A stretch of 46,438 bases of DNA from UMGS1124 sp964417835. GTDB taxonomy: Bacteria; Bacillota_I; Bacilli_A; RF39; UBA660. Of the stretch, positions 1 to 8,547 are shown one piece after another (positions within the stretch are counted from its first letter, which is position 1; every line of letters starts with the position of its first letter). The stretch is taken from contig CAYQJD010000004.1 in assembly GCA_964417835.1 (NCBI GenBank), forward strand, positions 1 to 46,438, in the 5' to 3' direction. The notes below the pieces were generated by a model. It was not told the DNA's origin, made no database searches, and saw nothing but the letters and a program-made list of their open reading frames with translations. A program made the translations under genes and the position numbers.

Positions 1-116
1 CAGTACGAAAGGCAATAGAAGAACTAGGTGGAACTATGCCAGAGGATTTACCAACACCTAAAAAATCTATAAAAGAACTAGAAAAAGAAGATGTAAAAAA
101 AATAGAATGTAAATAA
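1..116 (+). CDS. DinD-like DNA-damage-inducible protein, C-terminal end (partial)
   Basis: The reading frame is open from base 3 to the TAA at 114-116 and encodes the last 37 residues of a protein that starts outside the window. The stretch GGTMPEDLPTP followed by KKSIKELE matches my memory of the conserved C-terminus of DinD, a DNA-damage-inducible protein that often carries a BRO-type N-terminal domain. Nothing catalytic is visible in this fragment. DinD genes are often found in mobile or accessory regions, and this one is followed at once by two inverted repeats and a truncated gene. The assignment rests on one short motif, so confidence is moderate. Confidence 0.6.
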   Translation, partial: VRKAIEELGGTMPEDLPTPKKSIKELEKEDVKKIECK

Positions 117-150
117 AAAAGTTACTCTATGACGTAATAATTTCTAAAAG

Positions 151-186
151 TGAAAAGTTATTACAGTCAATCGTAATAACTTTTCA
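151..186. repeat. 14-bp inverted repeat with 8-nt loop downstream of the dinD-like gene
   Basis: The arm TGAAAAGTTATTAC (151-164) and its exact complement GTAATAACTTTTCA (173-186) are separated by 8 nt. The run after it on the plus strand is A-rich and not T-rich, so it is not a normal terminator for the dinD-like gene read rightward. It could terminate leftward transcription, or mark the edge of an inserted or rearranged segment. Confidence 0.7.
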
Positions 187-219
187 TAAAAAAATAATAG
201 AAAATAAAGGATATCTACA

Positions 220-241
220 ATTTTGGTGTTAACACCAAAAT
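220..241. repeat. Perfect 22-bp palindrome (core GTGTTAACAC)
   Basis: Positions 220-241 are a gapless perfect palindrome centred on GTTAAC with arms ATTTTGGTGTT and AACACCAAAAT. It lies about 35 bp upstream of the point where amidase homology begins abruptly. It has the shape of a dimeric regulator operator or a site-specific recombination site. No adjacent recombinase is visible, so the function is unknown. Confidence 0.75.
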
Positions 242-271
242 AGTGAAAAATAGAAATTAGTTACACATTGA

Positions 272-1534
272 CTATCGGCAGGTGGCGAAGGTGCAGAAGT
301 TATATATGCTTTAAGGAATAAAGATACATTAGCAAGTAATATATTAAATGGACTTTCAAGTCGTGGTCAAAAAATAAGAAAATATTATCAACGCAGATTA
401 CCTAGTAACACTTCAAAAGATTATTATTACATGTTAAGAAATACACCAAATGCTGAAACCGTAATTGTTGAATATGGTTTTTTAGACAATGCAGATGATG
501 CTACAAGATTAAAACAAAATTATAAGGATTATGCTGATGCAGTAGTTGAAGCTGTTTTAAATTATAAAAATATACCATATAGTGGATCTGATTATTATAC
601 TGTTAAAGCAGGAGATACATTATATTCTATTGCAAATAAATTTGGAACTTCAGTAAATGAATTAAAATCTTTAAACAATTTAACAAGTAATAGTCTATCA
701 ATCGGGCAAAAACTTAAATTGCCACAAGAAGAAATTGAGGTACTTTCATCAGATATATATACTGTTAAATCAGGTGACACATTATATTCTATTGCTACTA
801 AATATGGTATAACAGTAAATGAATTGAAAACTACTAATAATTTGTCTTCAAATTTATTATCGATTGGTCAAACATTAAAAATACCAGGAATTAGTACAAC
901 AGGAACAAATACATATACCGTAAAATCAGGTGACACATTATATTCTATTGCAAATAAATTTGGAACTTCAGTAAACGACTTGAAATCTTTAAATAATTTA
1001 AATAGTAATTCTTTAACAATTGGACAAGTATTATTATTGCCCGGTACTGAAGAAGAAACTACAACAAATACATATACTGTAAAATCGGGGGATACTTTAT
1101 ATTCTATAGCAAATAAGTATGATACTACTGTTAATAATCTTAAAGATTTAAACAATCTTTCTAGTAATACATTATCAATTGGGCAAACTCTAATAGTCCG
1201 TGATAGTTTAGCCCAGCTTATAACAGAAGACTATGATTATTATACAGTCAAGTCAGGAGATACTTTATATTTTATAGCTCAAAAATATAATACAACTGTT
1301 GAAGAAATAAAAAGATTAAATAATATGTATTCTAACAATATAGAGATTGGAGAATTAATCAAAATCCCTAATAATCAGGATATTATATACTTAGTTAAAA
1401 AAGGTGATACTTTATGGAGTATAGCTAAAGATAACAATACTACTGTTGAAAAAATTAAAGAAATAAATAATCTTACAAATAATTCTCTAAGTATTGGCCA
1501 ACAATTACTATTACCATTAGCTAATATTAGCTAA
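272..1534 (+). pseudogene. 5'-truncated N-acetylmuramoyl-L-alanine amidase (Amidase_3) with six C-terminal LysM repeats
   Basis: The frame is open from just after a TGA at 269-271 and has no ATG, GTG or TTG until the ATG at 431. The residues before 431 are clearly homologous to Amidase_3: GGEGAEVIYALRN, then SRGQKIRKYYQRRLPS, then the EYGFLDN motif with the conserved glutamate. The N-terminal half of the amidase, with the first zinc ligands and any signal peptide, is absent. There is no ribosome binding site before 431. Six LysM peptidoglycan-binding modules follow at about 593-1516. An intact version would be a secreted zinc amidase cutting the lactyl-peptide bond of peptidoglycan. The break falls near 275, just after two inverted repeats, which points to insertion, deletion or inversion. 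If translated from 431, the product would be a 367-residue cytoplasmic fragment. An assembly join cannot be excluded. Confidence 0.75.
593..1516 (+). repeat. Six tandem LysM-encoding repeats
   Basis: Six units of roughly 45 codons each begin with YTVKxGDTLYSIA or a close variant and end with SIGQxLxLP. The first and third units are nearly identical in DNA as well as protein (around 605-690 and 918-1000), which suggests recent duplication or gene conversion. The linkers between units are short and variable. Confidence 0.85.
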
Positions 1535-1541
1535 TTTTTTT
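1516..1541 (+). terminator. Intrinsic terminator overlapping the LysM gene stop
   Basis: Bases 1516-1535 form a stem of about 8 bp (ATTAGCTA against TAGCTAAT, loop ATAT) followed by six T residues. The stem includes the stop codon of the LysM gene. All pairs except the GC steps are A-T, so it may be weak. Confidence 0.5.
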
Positions 1542-1544
1542 AAT

Positions 1545-1573
1545 TTGAAACTAAAGAAATTATATGTTATATT
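1545..1573 (+). promoter_or_regulatory. Sigma-A-type promoter for the polysaccharide cluster
   Basis: TTGAAA at 1545-1550 and TATATT at 1568-1573 are separated by exactly 17 bp. It lies 37 bp before the first glycosyltransferase start and just after the LysM terminator. A GAAGGG ribosome binding site sits at 1588-1593. Confidence 0.6.
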
Positions 1574-1609
1574 AGTATAAATATTTTGAAGGGATAATTA
1601 TTAGACTAA

Positions 1610-2596
1610 ATGAAACAGGAACTTATTACAATTATTGTACCAATATACAATGTTGAAAACTTTTTAAAAAAGTGTTTAGATAGTATAATTATGCAAACTT
1701 ATAACAAGTTGGAAATTATTTTAATAGACGACGGTTCTAATGATAAAAGTGGATTTATTTGTGACGAATATGCTAAAAAAGATAAAAGAATAAGAGTTAT
1801 TCATCAAGCAAATAAAGGATTATCTGAAGCAAGAAATAGAGGAATAGAACTTTCTAATGGTAAGTATATTGGCTTTGTAGATAGTGATGATTACATATCC
1901 AAAGATATGTATAAGACTTTATATTATAATATAAAGTCTTATAACGCAGATATCTCAATTTGTAAATATAAATATATAAAAAAAGATTGTATTTGTACTT
2001 TTGATAATATTGACAATATTGAAATATATGGAAATTACAATGCTATAAAAATATTGTTAGATAATAATAACAAAATAATAACTGATCATATGTGGAATAA
2101 ATTATATAAAAAAGAATTATTCAATAATATTAAATTTCCATGCAATAAAAATTATGAGGATGTAGCGATTCAATATAAATTGATAAATTTAAGTAATAAA
2201 ATCGTTTATACGCCAAGTTGTTTATATGCATATTGTGAAAGAAGACAGAGCATTTTAAATAATACAAATGAAATACTAATTCATAATAAAATAGATTTTA
2301 ATGAAATGCGAGCTAAATTTCTTTTAAATAAATATCCATTACTAAAAAATGAGATTCAAAAGAATTTATTTATATGCTATTTAACATCATTTTGCGATAT
2401 TTCTAAAACTAATAATAGAGATATTATATATAATGATTATTTCTCTAATAAATATAAAAAAATGGTATGTTTAAAAAAGAAAATTAATTTTAAAGAATTA
2501 AATTTAAAATTAAAACTTATATATTATTTATTAATCATTAATAAAAAATTATTCTTATTTTTTTATCATAATATTTTTTTATTTAAAAAGAAATAA
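1610..2596 (+). CDS. Family 2 glycosyltransferase
   Basis: This is a GT-A fold, inverting sugar transferase of 328 residues. The N-terminus has the usual TIIVPIYNVENFLKKCLDS start, then LIDDGSNDKS and the metal-binding region VDSDDYI near residue 95. It should move a sugar from a nucleotide donor to a growing lipid-linked glycan on the inner membrane face. No strong membrane anchor precedes the catalytic domain, and the C-terminus is hydrophobic and lysine-rich, suggesting membrane association. The ATG at 1610 is preceded in frame by a TAA at 1607, which fixes the start, although GAAGGG is 16 nt away. It is the first gene of a set with the EpsG-like polymerase and a second GT2. Donor and acceptor cannot be told from the sequence. 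Confidence 0.9.
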   Translation: MKQELITIIVPIYNVENFLKKCLDSIIMQTYNKLEIILIDDGSNDKSGFICDEYAKKDKRIRVIHQANKGLSEARNRGIELSNGKYIGFVDSDDYISKDMYKTLYYNIKSYNADISICKYKYIKKDCICTFDNIDNIEIYGNYNAIKILLDNNNKIITDHMWNKLYKKELFNNIKFPCNKNYEDVAIQYKLINLSNKIVYTPSCLYAYCERRQSILNNTNEILIHNKIDFNEMRAKFLLNKYPLLKNEIQKNLFICYLTSFCDISKTNNRDIIYNDYFSNKYKKMVCLKKKINFKELNLKLKLIYYLLIINKKLFLFFYHNIFLFKKK

Positions 2597-2604
2597 TTTT
2601 TTTG

Positions 2605-2634
2605 TTGATATCATTTTTTATAATATGTTAAAAT
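2605..2634 (+). promoter_or_regulatory. Promoter upstream of the EpsG-like gene
   Basis: TTGATA at 2605-2610 and TAAAAT at 2629-2634 are separated by 18 bp. The AAGGAGG ribosome binding site near 2643 follows and is one of the best Shine-Dalgarno sequences in the window. Confidence 0.5.
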
Positions 2635-2654
2635 AGCAATACAAGGAGGCCAAT

Positions 2655-3764
2655 ATGTTAATATATTTATTATTGATTATGATTATATTTTTATTTTGGC
2701 ATTTTAGCCAGAATAGACCAGAAAAAATTAATTATTTTTTTTATATTTTATGCTTTTTATTTACGTTTGTAGCTATGATAAGATATAATGTTGGAACTGA
2801 TTATTATCATACATATATAAATTTATTTAATCAAATAAAACTAGGATATGAAGTTCATTATGAAATACTTTTTTTACTTTTAAATAAGTTACTAATTTTT
2901 ATAAAATTTCCTCCCTTTTCTTTATTATCAATTTGTTCTTTTATTACAATTCCATTATTTTTTAGATTTGTAAAAAATAATATAGATAAAAAATATTATT
3001 TTTTATCTATATTGCTTTTTGAACTAATTGGTATATATTTTGCTACTATGAATTTAGTTAGACAATATATAGCTATTAGTATATTAATAGTTGGGTTTGA
3101 TTATTTAAAAGATTCAAATTATTTTAAATATGCAATTTGTATTTTAATTGCATGTTTATTTCATTCTACAGGGTGTTTAGGAATCATTCTCTTAATATAT
3201 AAATTTATTGAAAATAAAAAATTTACAGATAAATTTTTATTAATCATTTATTTTATATCTTTAATATTTTTATTTATAGATGTAAAAAATATTATGAACA
3301 TCTTTTATAATTTTATTCCTGAACGATATCAGTATTTATTTGAACATAGTTTATTTATGTATAGAAATTATAAAGCAATATTAAAAGTTTTTTATCCAAA
3401 TTTATTATTAATTATATTATTTATTTATAAGAAAAATTTAAGAAAAGAATATAAAAATTTTAATTTATATTTTTTACCTACACTAATATATGTTGTTATA
3501 TATAATATCTTTTATGGAATGGATACTTTTTTAAGAATTGGCTATTATTTTGATTATTTTTTGTTAATAATAATACCTATTATAATGGATTATTTTAATA
3601 AAAATGATTTCTTTATTTTGAAGAAAAAAATTAAAAATTTTGGTAATATATTTATAATTTTTACTATTTTTTATTTTTCATTATTAATTACTTATGGTGT
3701 ATTTATTTCAAATGGACATGGTGTTATGCCATACAAAACAGTATTTAATTTAGAAAGTAGGTAA
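2655..3764 (+). CDS. EpsG-family (Wzy-like) polysaccharide polymerase, polytopic membrane protein
   Basis: The 369-residue protein is almost entirely hydrophobic, with about nine to ten predicted membrane segments. Near residue 40 it has RYNVGTDYYHTY, the signature of the EpsG family (R-x-x-x-G-x-D-Y-x-x-Y), whose members polymerise exopolysaccharide repeat units outside the membrane. It is flanked by GT2 genes, 58 bp after one and 3 bp before the next, so the three probably form one polysaccharide unit. The start is the ATG 8 nt after AAGGAGG. Phenylalanine, isoleucine and tyrosine are very frequent and codons are strongly AT-biased, as in its neighbours. Confidence 0.8.
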   Translation: MLIYLLLIMIIFLFWHFSQNRPEKINYFFYILCFLFTFVAMIRYNVGTDYYHTYINLFNQIKLGYEVHYEILFLLLNKLLIFIKFPPFSLLSICSFITIPLFFRFVKNNIDKKYYFLSILLFELIGIYFATMNLVRQYIAISILIVGFDYLKDSNYFKYAICILIACLFHSTGCLGIILLIYKFIENKKFTDKFLLIIYFISLIFLFIDVKNIMNIFYNFIPERYQYLFEHSLFMYRNYKAILKVFYPNLLLIILFIYKKNLRKEYKNFNLYFLPTLIYVVIYNIFYGMDTFLRIGYYFDYFLLIIIPIIMDYFNKNDFFILKKKIKNFGNIFIIFTIFYFSLLITYGVFISNGHGVMPYKTVFNLESR

Positions 3765-3767
3765 GAT

Positions 3768-4757
3768 ATGAAGAAAAAGAATCCATTAATATCGATTATA
3801 ATACCAATTTATCAAGTCGAAAAATATTTAGTTAGATGTTTAGAAAGTATAATTAATCAAACATATGAAAATATCGAAATAATATTAGTTGATGATGGTT
3901 CTAAAGATAATTGCCCTCAAATATGTGATGAATATATGAAAAAAGATAAAAGGATAAAAGTTATTCATAAAAAAAACGGAGGATTATCAGACGCAAGAAA
4001 TAAAGGGCTTGAAACTATTAAAGGCTCTTATGTGACTTTTGTAGATTCAGATGATTATGTTGAAAAGGATTATATAGAATATTTATATAAATTAATAAAA
4101 AAATATAAAACTAATTTATCAGTATGTGCTTCAAGGGCAATTTATGAAAGTGGTACAATTATTTCTCAAGAAACTTATGAAGAGTATAAACTTACTAAAG
4201 TTAAATTATTAGAAAAAATGTTATATCAAGAAAATATAAATGTGTCCACATGGGGTAAATTATATGCAAGTAAATTATTTAATGATATAAAATTCCCAAA
4301 TGGGAGAATATTTGAAGATTCATTGACTACATACAAACTAATAGATAAATGTGATTATATTGCGGTGGGGCTAGTTAATAAATATAATTATATGATAAGA
4401 GAAAATTCTATTTTGACAGGGCCTTTTTCAGAAAAAAAATTAGGTCTTATAGAAGCATACGATGAAATGGGAGATTATTTATTGAAATCTCATCCTGAGT
4501 TAGAAAAGGCAATAATACGTGCTAAAGTATATGCAAATTTTAGCACATTAAGACAGATGATATATGCGCACCCTAGATTGAAAGATAAAGAAAAAGATAT
4601 AAAAAAATTTATTTTAAGTAATAGTAGAGTAGTTATGCATGATAAAAGAGCTCAAAGAAGAGATAAATTTGCAATAATATTATTGTCATTTGGGATACCC
4701 TTTTTTAAAATTGGATGGACTTTATATTGTAAAACGACTGGAAGAATTTATAGATAA
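3768..4757 (+). CDS. Family 2 glycosyltransferase
   Basis: This 329-residue GT-A glycosyltransferase is a paralogue of the enzyme at 1610-2596. The shared elements are SIIIPIYQVEKYLVRCLES, LVDDGSKDNCPQICDEY, GGLSDARNKGLE and the DXD-type FVDSDDYVE near residue 95. It starts 3 bp after the EpsG-like stop and is therefore probably cotranslated. The C-terminal end (PFFKIGWTLYC) looks like an amphipathic or membrane-touching helix. It should act in the same extracellular or wall polysaccharide pathway, with unknown sugar specificity. Confidence 0.9.
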   Translation: MKKKNPLISIIIPIYQVEKYLVRCLESIINQTYENIEIILVDDGSKDNCPQICDEYMKKDKRIKVIHKKNGGLSDARNKGLETIKGSYVTFVDSDDYVEKDYIEYLYKLIKKYKTNLSVCASRAIYESGTIISQETYEEYKLTKVKLLEKMLYQENINVSTWGKLYASKLFNDIKFPNGRIFEDSLTTYKLIDKCDYIAVGLVNKYNYMIRENSILTGPFSEKKLGLIEAYDEMGDYLLKSHPELEKAIIRAKVYANFSTLRQMIYAHPRLKDKEKDIKKFILSNSRVVMHDKRAQRRDKFAIILLSFGIPFFKIGWTLYCKTTGRIYR

Positions 4758-4847
4758 AGTTAATGTAAATCTAAATAAATTATCATATAAATTTCTTGAA
4801 AAATTCATATTGCGGTGATATATTGAAAACGAAGGATGTGATATTAG

Positions 4848-5360
4848 ATGCCACAATATGATACAGAAAACTTTATGACTGCTATGAAAACTACGAAATC
4901 ATTTTCGATTTCTGAAGTATGGGTTATTATAAGCGTCTTATTAGCAGTAATAATAGGAATACTTTTTTATAATAATTATCTTGGAAAAGATAAAGAAAAT
5001 AAATATACAGGTTTTAAAAAATTTATATATGATTTTTTAAATTTTAAGATAACTATTATAGAGCCTATTTTTAGAGTATTATATATAGTTTGTGCAATTG
5101 CATTAACACTAGGGTCATTTTCTTTAATAGCAAATAATTTCTTTTGTTTTATTGGTATATTAGTTTTTGGAAATATTGCATTACGATTAATATATGAATT
5201 CATATTATTAATATTAAACATGATAAAAAATATATCAGAAATTCACGAAACACTTACTAATGGAAGAAAGAATAAAGAATATCATAAAGAAGATAAAAGC
5301 AATTCAAAGAAAGACATAACTTTAGAAAAAAAAAGGGAAAAAAATACAGAAGATAATTAA
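4848..5360 (+). CDS. DUF4282-like small membrane protein
   Basis: The 170-residue protein has one membrane helix near residues 24-44 (EVWVIISVLLAVIIGILF) and two more near 75-125. The latter region resembles the DUF4282 family: FLNFKITIIEP, a hydrophobic pair, then a conserved-looking LIYEFILLILNMIKNISEI. The C-terminus is a charged lysine/glutamate tail of about 40 residues. DUF4282 has no known biochemical role. An upstream TTG mini-frame (about 4823) overlaps the ribosome binding region and could couple to this gene. It is separated from the glycosyltransferase by 90 bp and ends in a bidirectional terminator. Family assignment is from pattern memory. Confidence 0.6.
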   Translation: MPQYDTENFMTAMKTTKSFSISEVWVIISVLLAVIIGILFYNNYLGKDKENKYTGFKKFIYDFLNFKITIIEPIFRVLYIVCAIALTLGSFSLIANNFFCFIGILVFGNIALRLIYEFILLILNMIKNISEIHETLTNGRKNKEYHKEDKSNSKKDITLEKKREKNTEDN

Positions 5361-5373
5361 TTTTCTGTATTTT
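5341..5373. terminator. Bidirectional terminator between the DUF4282-like and LCP genes
   Basis: AAAATACAGAA (5341-5351) pairs with TTCTGTATTTT (5363-5373), giving an 11-bp stem with an 11-nt loop. T residues follow on the plus strand, and an A-run on the left gives a T-run for the minus strand. It therefore serves both convergent genes. Confidence 0.85.
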
Positions 5374-7275
5374 TTATGTTTCATTAGTTGTTTTAAGAGT
5401 TGAATCTTCGGTATTGTTTATTTCAGTATTCTCATTATTATTTTCAGTACTATTAATATTGTTATTAACAGTTACTTTAACAACATCTACAGTGATACTA
5501 TTTATACTTGATACAAGAGTACCTTTATTAATATTTTGACTTATTATTATATTATCTTTTAAGCTATCGTATCCATCCATCCCTTCGGTTACATAATTTT
5601 CTAATACCGTTATATTTCTGACACTAGCCCAAGACTTTAAATAGCTAATTGAACTTCCAACAAAGTTTGGCAAAGCTTCATTTCTTTTAACATTATAATA
5701 TTGTTTCCCAATAACAGGGACTTCATATATAGAGTTGGCTGAAAAATTAAATGTTTTAATCATTTCTGGTTCTTTTAATTCTAAATTTATTTCCATCGCT
5801 TTTATTATTTCATTTAAGCTTTCTTCGTAGTATTGAAATGTATAAACATTTCCCAATCCAGGAATATTTAGGGTTAAATCATACCCTGTTAAATATGTTT
5901 TTTCTATATTTATTGAAAAATTCTTATTTAAAAGCATCTTTTTTGCTACATTATATAAATTTAACATTTGATCTGGTTCAATATTAGTTTCAATATTATT
6001 ACTTACTGTATTTAAAACATTATAAAATTGACTTAAATTTTTAATACTTTTTGCTTTCTTGGCAATAGATTCTACAACTAATTGTTGATGTTGAACTCTC
6101 TGAAAATCTCCCAAAGGCAAAGTATGTCTGTGTCTTGCCAACGCTAAGGCTTGCTCTCCATTTAAAGTTTGCAAACCTTTTTCTAAACAAATTTCGTTAT
6201 TTCCAAATTCTCTATTACTATTCTGTTCACAAAAACTTACTGGGACATCAACTTCAATGCCATCTAAAGCATCCACCAGATTTACAACACCTTTAAAATT
6301 TATTTTAACATAATAATCAATACTTATTCCTGTAAGATTTTCTACAGTATTAATTACACATGAGGTTCCACCAACTGCACTAGAATTTATTTTGCTAGAT
6401 TTATTATTGTTACATGCAATAGGAACATAAGTATCTCTGGGAATACTAAAAATAGTAGTATTTAAAGTAGAAGGATTAAAAGTTACCAACATGATAGTAT
6501 CTCCATTGAAAATAGTATTTTTATTAAATCCCTCTTTTTCAGAATCTACGCCTAAAATAAGAAGAGTAAATGGGCTAGTTAAGCTTTTATTTGTAGAAAG
6601 AGAAAAATCTTGATTTTTCATATTTTCTTTATATGAATATATTATTTTAGTTTCATTTGTAATATTTTTATAGTTTTCATAATTAGAATAACTTAAATTA
6701 TAGTTACTACTAATGAATAATCCATTAATAATATTATTATATAAGTCTCCGAGCATTTCTAAGTAATCATCATAATAAATTAAATCGATATTTTGTAAAT
6801 GTTTTTTTTCTATTAATTTATTAGCTAAAATATTGCCTTCTATATCATTTTCATTACTAATCATTCCTACTTTAAAATTTTTAGAATCTTTAAAATCTTG
6901 GTCTTTCATAGTTATTAAGCTTGTTGAATAAGTTATATTGTCTTTAGACATATTATCTATAATAAAGTAAGTTTTATTTATATATAATGATCCTACTACA
7001 AATAAAATACTTATAAATAGTACAAATACTATATTAGCTATAAATAATTTATTTTTTTTGCTAAATAATAGTAATATATTTATAAATATATCTATAAATA
7101 AACTTAAAATTATGAATACTATAATAATTATTCTCAAAAAAGTTTCAATATTTTTTAATAGTAATAGTCCTTGAATTATAAAACAAATACTGATAAAAAA
7201 AACTATGACATTTATTAAATATAATAATTTGTAAGTTTTTTTAAGTTTTTTAAATTTGTTAATTATTCTTTTCAT
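5374..7275 (-). CDS. LytR-CpsA-Psr (LCP) family wall-polymer ligase with PASTA-like C-terminus
   Basis: The product is 633 residues if the ATG at 7275 is used. It has AGGA about 9 nt upstream, whereas the longer frame begins with TTG at 7305. Three membrane helices occupy roughly residues 15-105, followed by an unassigned extracellular region. The LCP domain is at about 235-400, with TLLILGVDSEKEG, an SIPRDTYVP motif, and LALARHRHTLPLGDFQRVQHQQ containing the arginines that bind polyprenyl pyrophosphate. LCP enzymes transfer anionic or capsular polymers from lipid carriers to peptidoglycan. After it, about 535-610, LPNFVGSS through GTLVSSINSITVDVV looks like one PASTA unit, a wall-binding module that I do not usually associate with LCP proteins. 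The tail is rich in Asn, Thr and Glu. The GT2/EpsG cluster on the left is a plausible source of the glycan it attaches. Confidence 0.9.
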   Translation of the reverse strand: MKRIINKFKKLKKTYKLLYLINVIVFFISICFIIQGLLLLKNIETFLRIIIIVFIILSLFIDIFINILLLFSKKNKLFIANIVFVLFISILFVVGSLYINKTYFIIDNMSKDNITYSTSLITMKDQDFKDSKNFKVGMISNENDIEGNILANKLIEKKHLQNIDLIYYDDYLEMLGDLYNNIINGLFISSNYNLSYSNYENYKNITNETKIIYSYKENMKNQDFSLSTNKSLTSPFTLLILGVDSEKEGFNKNTIFNGDTIMLVTFNPSTLNTTIFSIPRDTYVPIACNNNKSSKINSSAVGGTSCVINTVENLTGISIDYYVKINFKGVVNLVDALDGIEVDVPVSFCEQNSNREFGNNEICLEKGLQTLNGEQALALARHRHTLPLGDFQRVQHQQLVVESIAKKAKSIKNLSQFYNVLNTVSNNIETNIEPDQMLNLYNVAKKMLLNKNFSINIEKTYLTGYDLTLNIPGLGNVYTFQYYEESLNEIIKAMEINLELKEPEMIKTFNFSANSIYEVPVIGKQYYNVKRNEALPNFVGSSISYLKSWASVRNITVLENYVTEGMDGYDSLKDNIIISQNINKGTLVSSINSITVDVVKVTVNNNINSTENNNENTEINNTEDSTLKTTNET

Positions 7276-7386
7276 AACATCATTCCTATTTTTTTTATTA
7301 TACAATATTTTAAATATAGTGTATACCTTATTTTATTACTTTTTTTTAATGATAAATTTATGCTATACTTTATAAGGGTAGATATT

Positions 7387-8304
7387 ATGAGTAGTAGGAA
7401 GTTAAATAAGTTCTTTAATAAATTAATAATTTTATTAATCTTTTTAGTCATTGTTATTTTTGGAAAAGAAAAATTTTCCAAATTAGCTTATGATTACGAA
7501 GAAAATAATAATATAAAGCTTACTGAAAATATATCAAATAATAAGATTGAAATATATTTTTTTGATGTTGGACAAGCAGATTCAATATTGATTAAACAAG
7601 CTAATTCAACAGTTTTAATTGATGCTGGAAATAATAAAGATGGCGATAATTTAGTAAATTATATAAAAGATGAACTAAATATCAATCATTTTGATGTAGT
7701 TATTGGTACTCATCCACACGAAGATCATATAGGCGGTCTAGATAATATTATATCTGAATTTGATATTGATAAAATATATCTCCCTGATGCTATTACTACA
7801 TCTAAAACATTTGAGGATGTTATAGAAGCGATTGAAAATAAAGAATATAAAATTACTATACCTAAGATAGGAGAAAAATTCAGTTTAAATAAAATGAATT
7901 TTGAGATTTTGTACACTGGAACTGATGAAAATGATTTAAACAAATCATCTATTGTTTTAAAAATAAATTATTATAATACTAACTATTTATTTATGGGAGA
8001 TTTACCCTCAAGTATAGAAAAAGAATTACTTGAAAAAAATATTTCATCAGAAGTTATAAAGATAGGACATCACGGTTCTAAGTATAGCTCGTCATTAGAA
8101 TTTTTAAAAAAGGTTAATCCAACTTATGCAATTATATCTGTTGGAAAAAATAATAATTATAACCATCCTAGTAAAGAAACTCTTGAAAAATTAAACAACT
8201 TAAATATTAAAACCTATAGAACTGATGAAGTTGGAACTATTAAATTAACTAGTGATGGAAATTCTATTAATATAGAAACTATAAAAACATTTATTGATGG
8301 ATAA
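7387..8304 (+). CDS. ComEC/Rec2-type metallo-beta-lactamase-fold hydrolase, membrane anchored
   Basis: The preferred start is the ATG at 7387, with AAGGG 8 nt upstream. The longer frame from 7360 lacks a ribosome binding site. One membrane helix near residues 13-28 places the rest outside the cell. The MBL domain then shows VGQADSILI, IDAGNN, the zinc motif THPHEDHIGG, a MGDL strand and the GHHGSKYSS motif, all as in the C-terminal hydrolase of ComEC but without the channel-forming competence domain. Such stand-alone proteins act on nucleic acids or phosphoesters in some species, but the substrate here is unknown. It is followed at 16 bp by a DUF3006 gene, a pairing commonly seen for this family. 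It diverges from the LCP gene across about 110 bp. Confidence 0.88.
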   Translation: MSSRKLNKFFNKLIILLIFLVIVIFGKEKFSKLAYDYEENNNIKLTENISNNKIEIYFFDVGQADSILIKQANSTVLIDAGNNKDGDNLVNYIKDELNINHFDVVIGTHPHEDHIGGLDNIISEFDIDKIYLPDAITTSKTFEDVIEAIENKEYKITIPKIGEKFSLNKMNFEILYTGTDENDLNKSSIVLKINYYNTNYLFMGDLPSSIEKELLEKNISSEVIKIGHHGSKYSSSLEFLKKVNPTYAIISVGKNNNYNHPSKETLEKLNNLNIKTYRTDEVGTIKLTSDGNSINIETIKTFIDG

Positions 8305-8320
8305 AAGTTGGAGAGGAAAT

Positions 8321-8533
8321 ATGTTTACAGTTGAAAAAATCGAAGAAAATATTGTTGAATTAGAGGATAGAAAAACTAAAAATATAATAGAGATAACAAA
8401 AGAAGAGTTACCAGACAATTTAAATGAAGGCATGATATTAGATTTTATTGATAACAAATATGTTATTAATACTTTAAAAACAAAAAACATAAAAGAAAAT
8501 ATAAGAAATAGATTTAATAATTTAAAAAAATAG
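8321..8533 (+). CDS. DUF3006 domain protein
   Basis: This 70-residue protein starts at the ATG at 8321, 7 nt after GGAGAGG; an in-frame ATG at 8294 lies inside the preceding gene. The pattern FTVEKIEENIVELEDR, then ITKEELPDNLNEGMILDF, matches DUF3006, a small beta-rich domain with the consensus of a protected glutamate, LP and EGD-like turns. The domain is typically encoded next to ComEC-like metallo-hydrolases, as here. No transmembrane helix or catalytic residues are visible, so it may modulate the hydrolase. Confidence 0.75.
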   Translation: MFTVEKIEENIVELEDRKTKNIIEITKEELPDNLNEGMILDFIDNKYVINTLKTKNIKENIRNRFNNLKK

Positions 8534-8547
8534 TTGGAGTTGGAATT

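Noticed and set aside
595..1155. Minus-strand ORFs of 61 and 95 codons opposite the LysM repeats
   Set aside because: They repeat in step with the LysM units and mirror their codon periodicity, so they are shadows of the repeats.
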